Positions 63,976-64,000 of a DNA stretch of 64,000 nt are shown piece by piece. A program made the translations under genes and the position numbers. Position 1 is the first letter of the stretch; each line of letters starts with the position of its first letter. Below the pieces are notes generated by a model. That model was given only the letters and a program-made list of their open reading frames with translations, was not told the DNA's origin and searched no databases. This DNA is from Hermodice carunculata (lineage: Eukaryota > Annelida > Polychaeta > Eunicida > Amphinomidae), in the NCBI GenBank assembly GCA_964020975.1, contig OZ026616.1:80634474-80698473 (forward strand), in the 5' to 3' direction.

Positions 63976-64000
63976 TACACACAAACGGCACATATTTCAG

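Overview
The window looks like intergenic or intronic DNA from a marine invertebrate animal. It is AT-rich, almost free of long reading frames, and packed with short non-autonomous transposons, minisatellites and diverged repeats rich in AGGTCA/TGACCT words. I see no bacterial, viral or organellar gene order. I cannot name the species. A lancelet, hemichordate or mollusc would all fit this repeat style, and that is an impression from the sequence, not the result of a search.

Host coding content is very thin. The best case is one 106-bp exon on the minus strand (14927-15032) with clean splice sites and a C2-domain-like peptide. A weaker minus-strand exon at 24385-24491 reads like part of a WD40 repeat. 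If both belong to one gene, much of the window is intron.

The only long reading frames are on the minus strand between 54964 and 60345. They belong to one apparently whole DIRS1-type tyrosine-recombinase retrotransposon (54312-60735). It has 159-bp inverted terminal repeats that look identical by eye and an internal region complementary to both outer ends. It sits inside an older mariner-type MITE, and intact copies of that MITE show the empty site.

The rest is layered repeats. (1) About 30 copies of TTAA-flanked foldback MITEs in several subfamilies, nearly all with a long central palindrome whose common form begins GTCAACAGCTTTCC. (2) TA-flanked mariner-like MITEs with CAGTGG or CAGTGA ends, often nested in (1) or in each other (15072-15977, 31279-31578, 60852-61240). 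(3) Helentron-like elements with a tandem 145-bp core; two copies, at 4599-6356 and 30272-30868, differ by exactly eight units. (4) hAT-like MITEs, a 1.6-kb TIR element (36212-37830), a LINE 3' end (11575-12215) and a tRNA-derived SINE (about 47110-47441). (5) Minisatellites with 30, 31, 39, 55-60, 67, 84 and 145-bp units. Stretches where I see nothing are listed as such.
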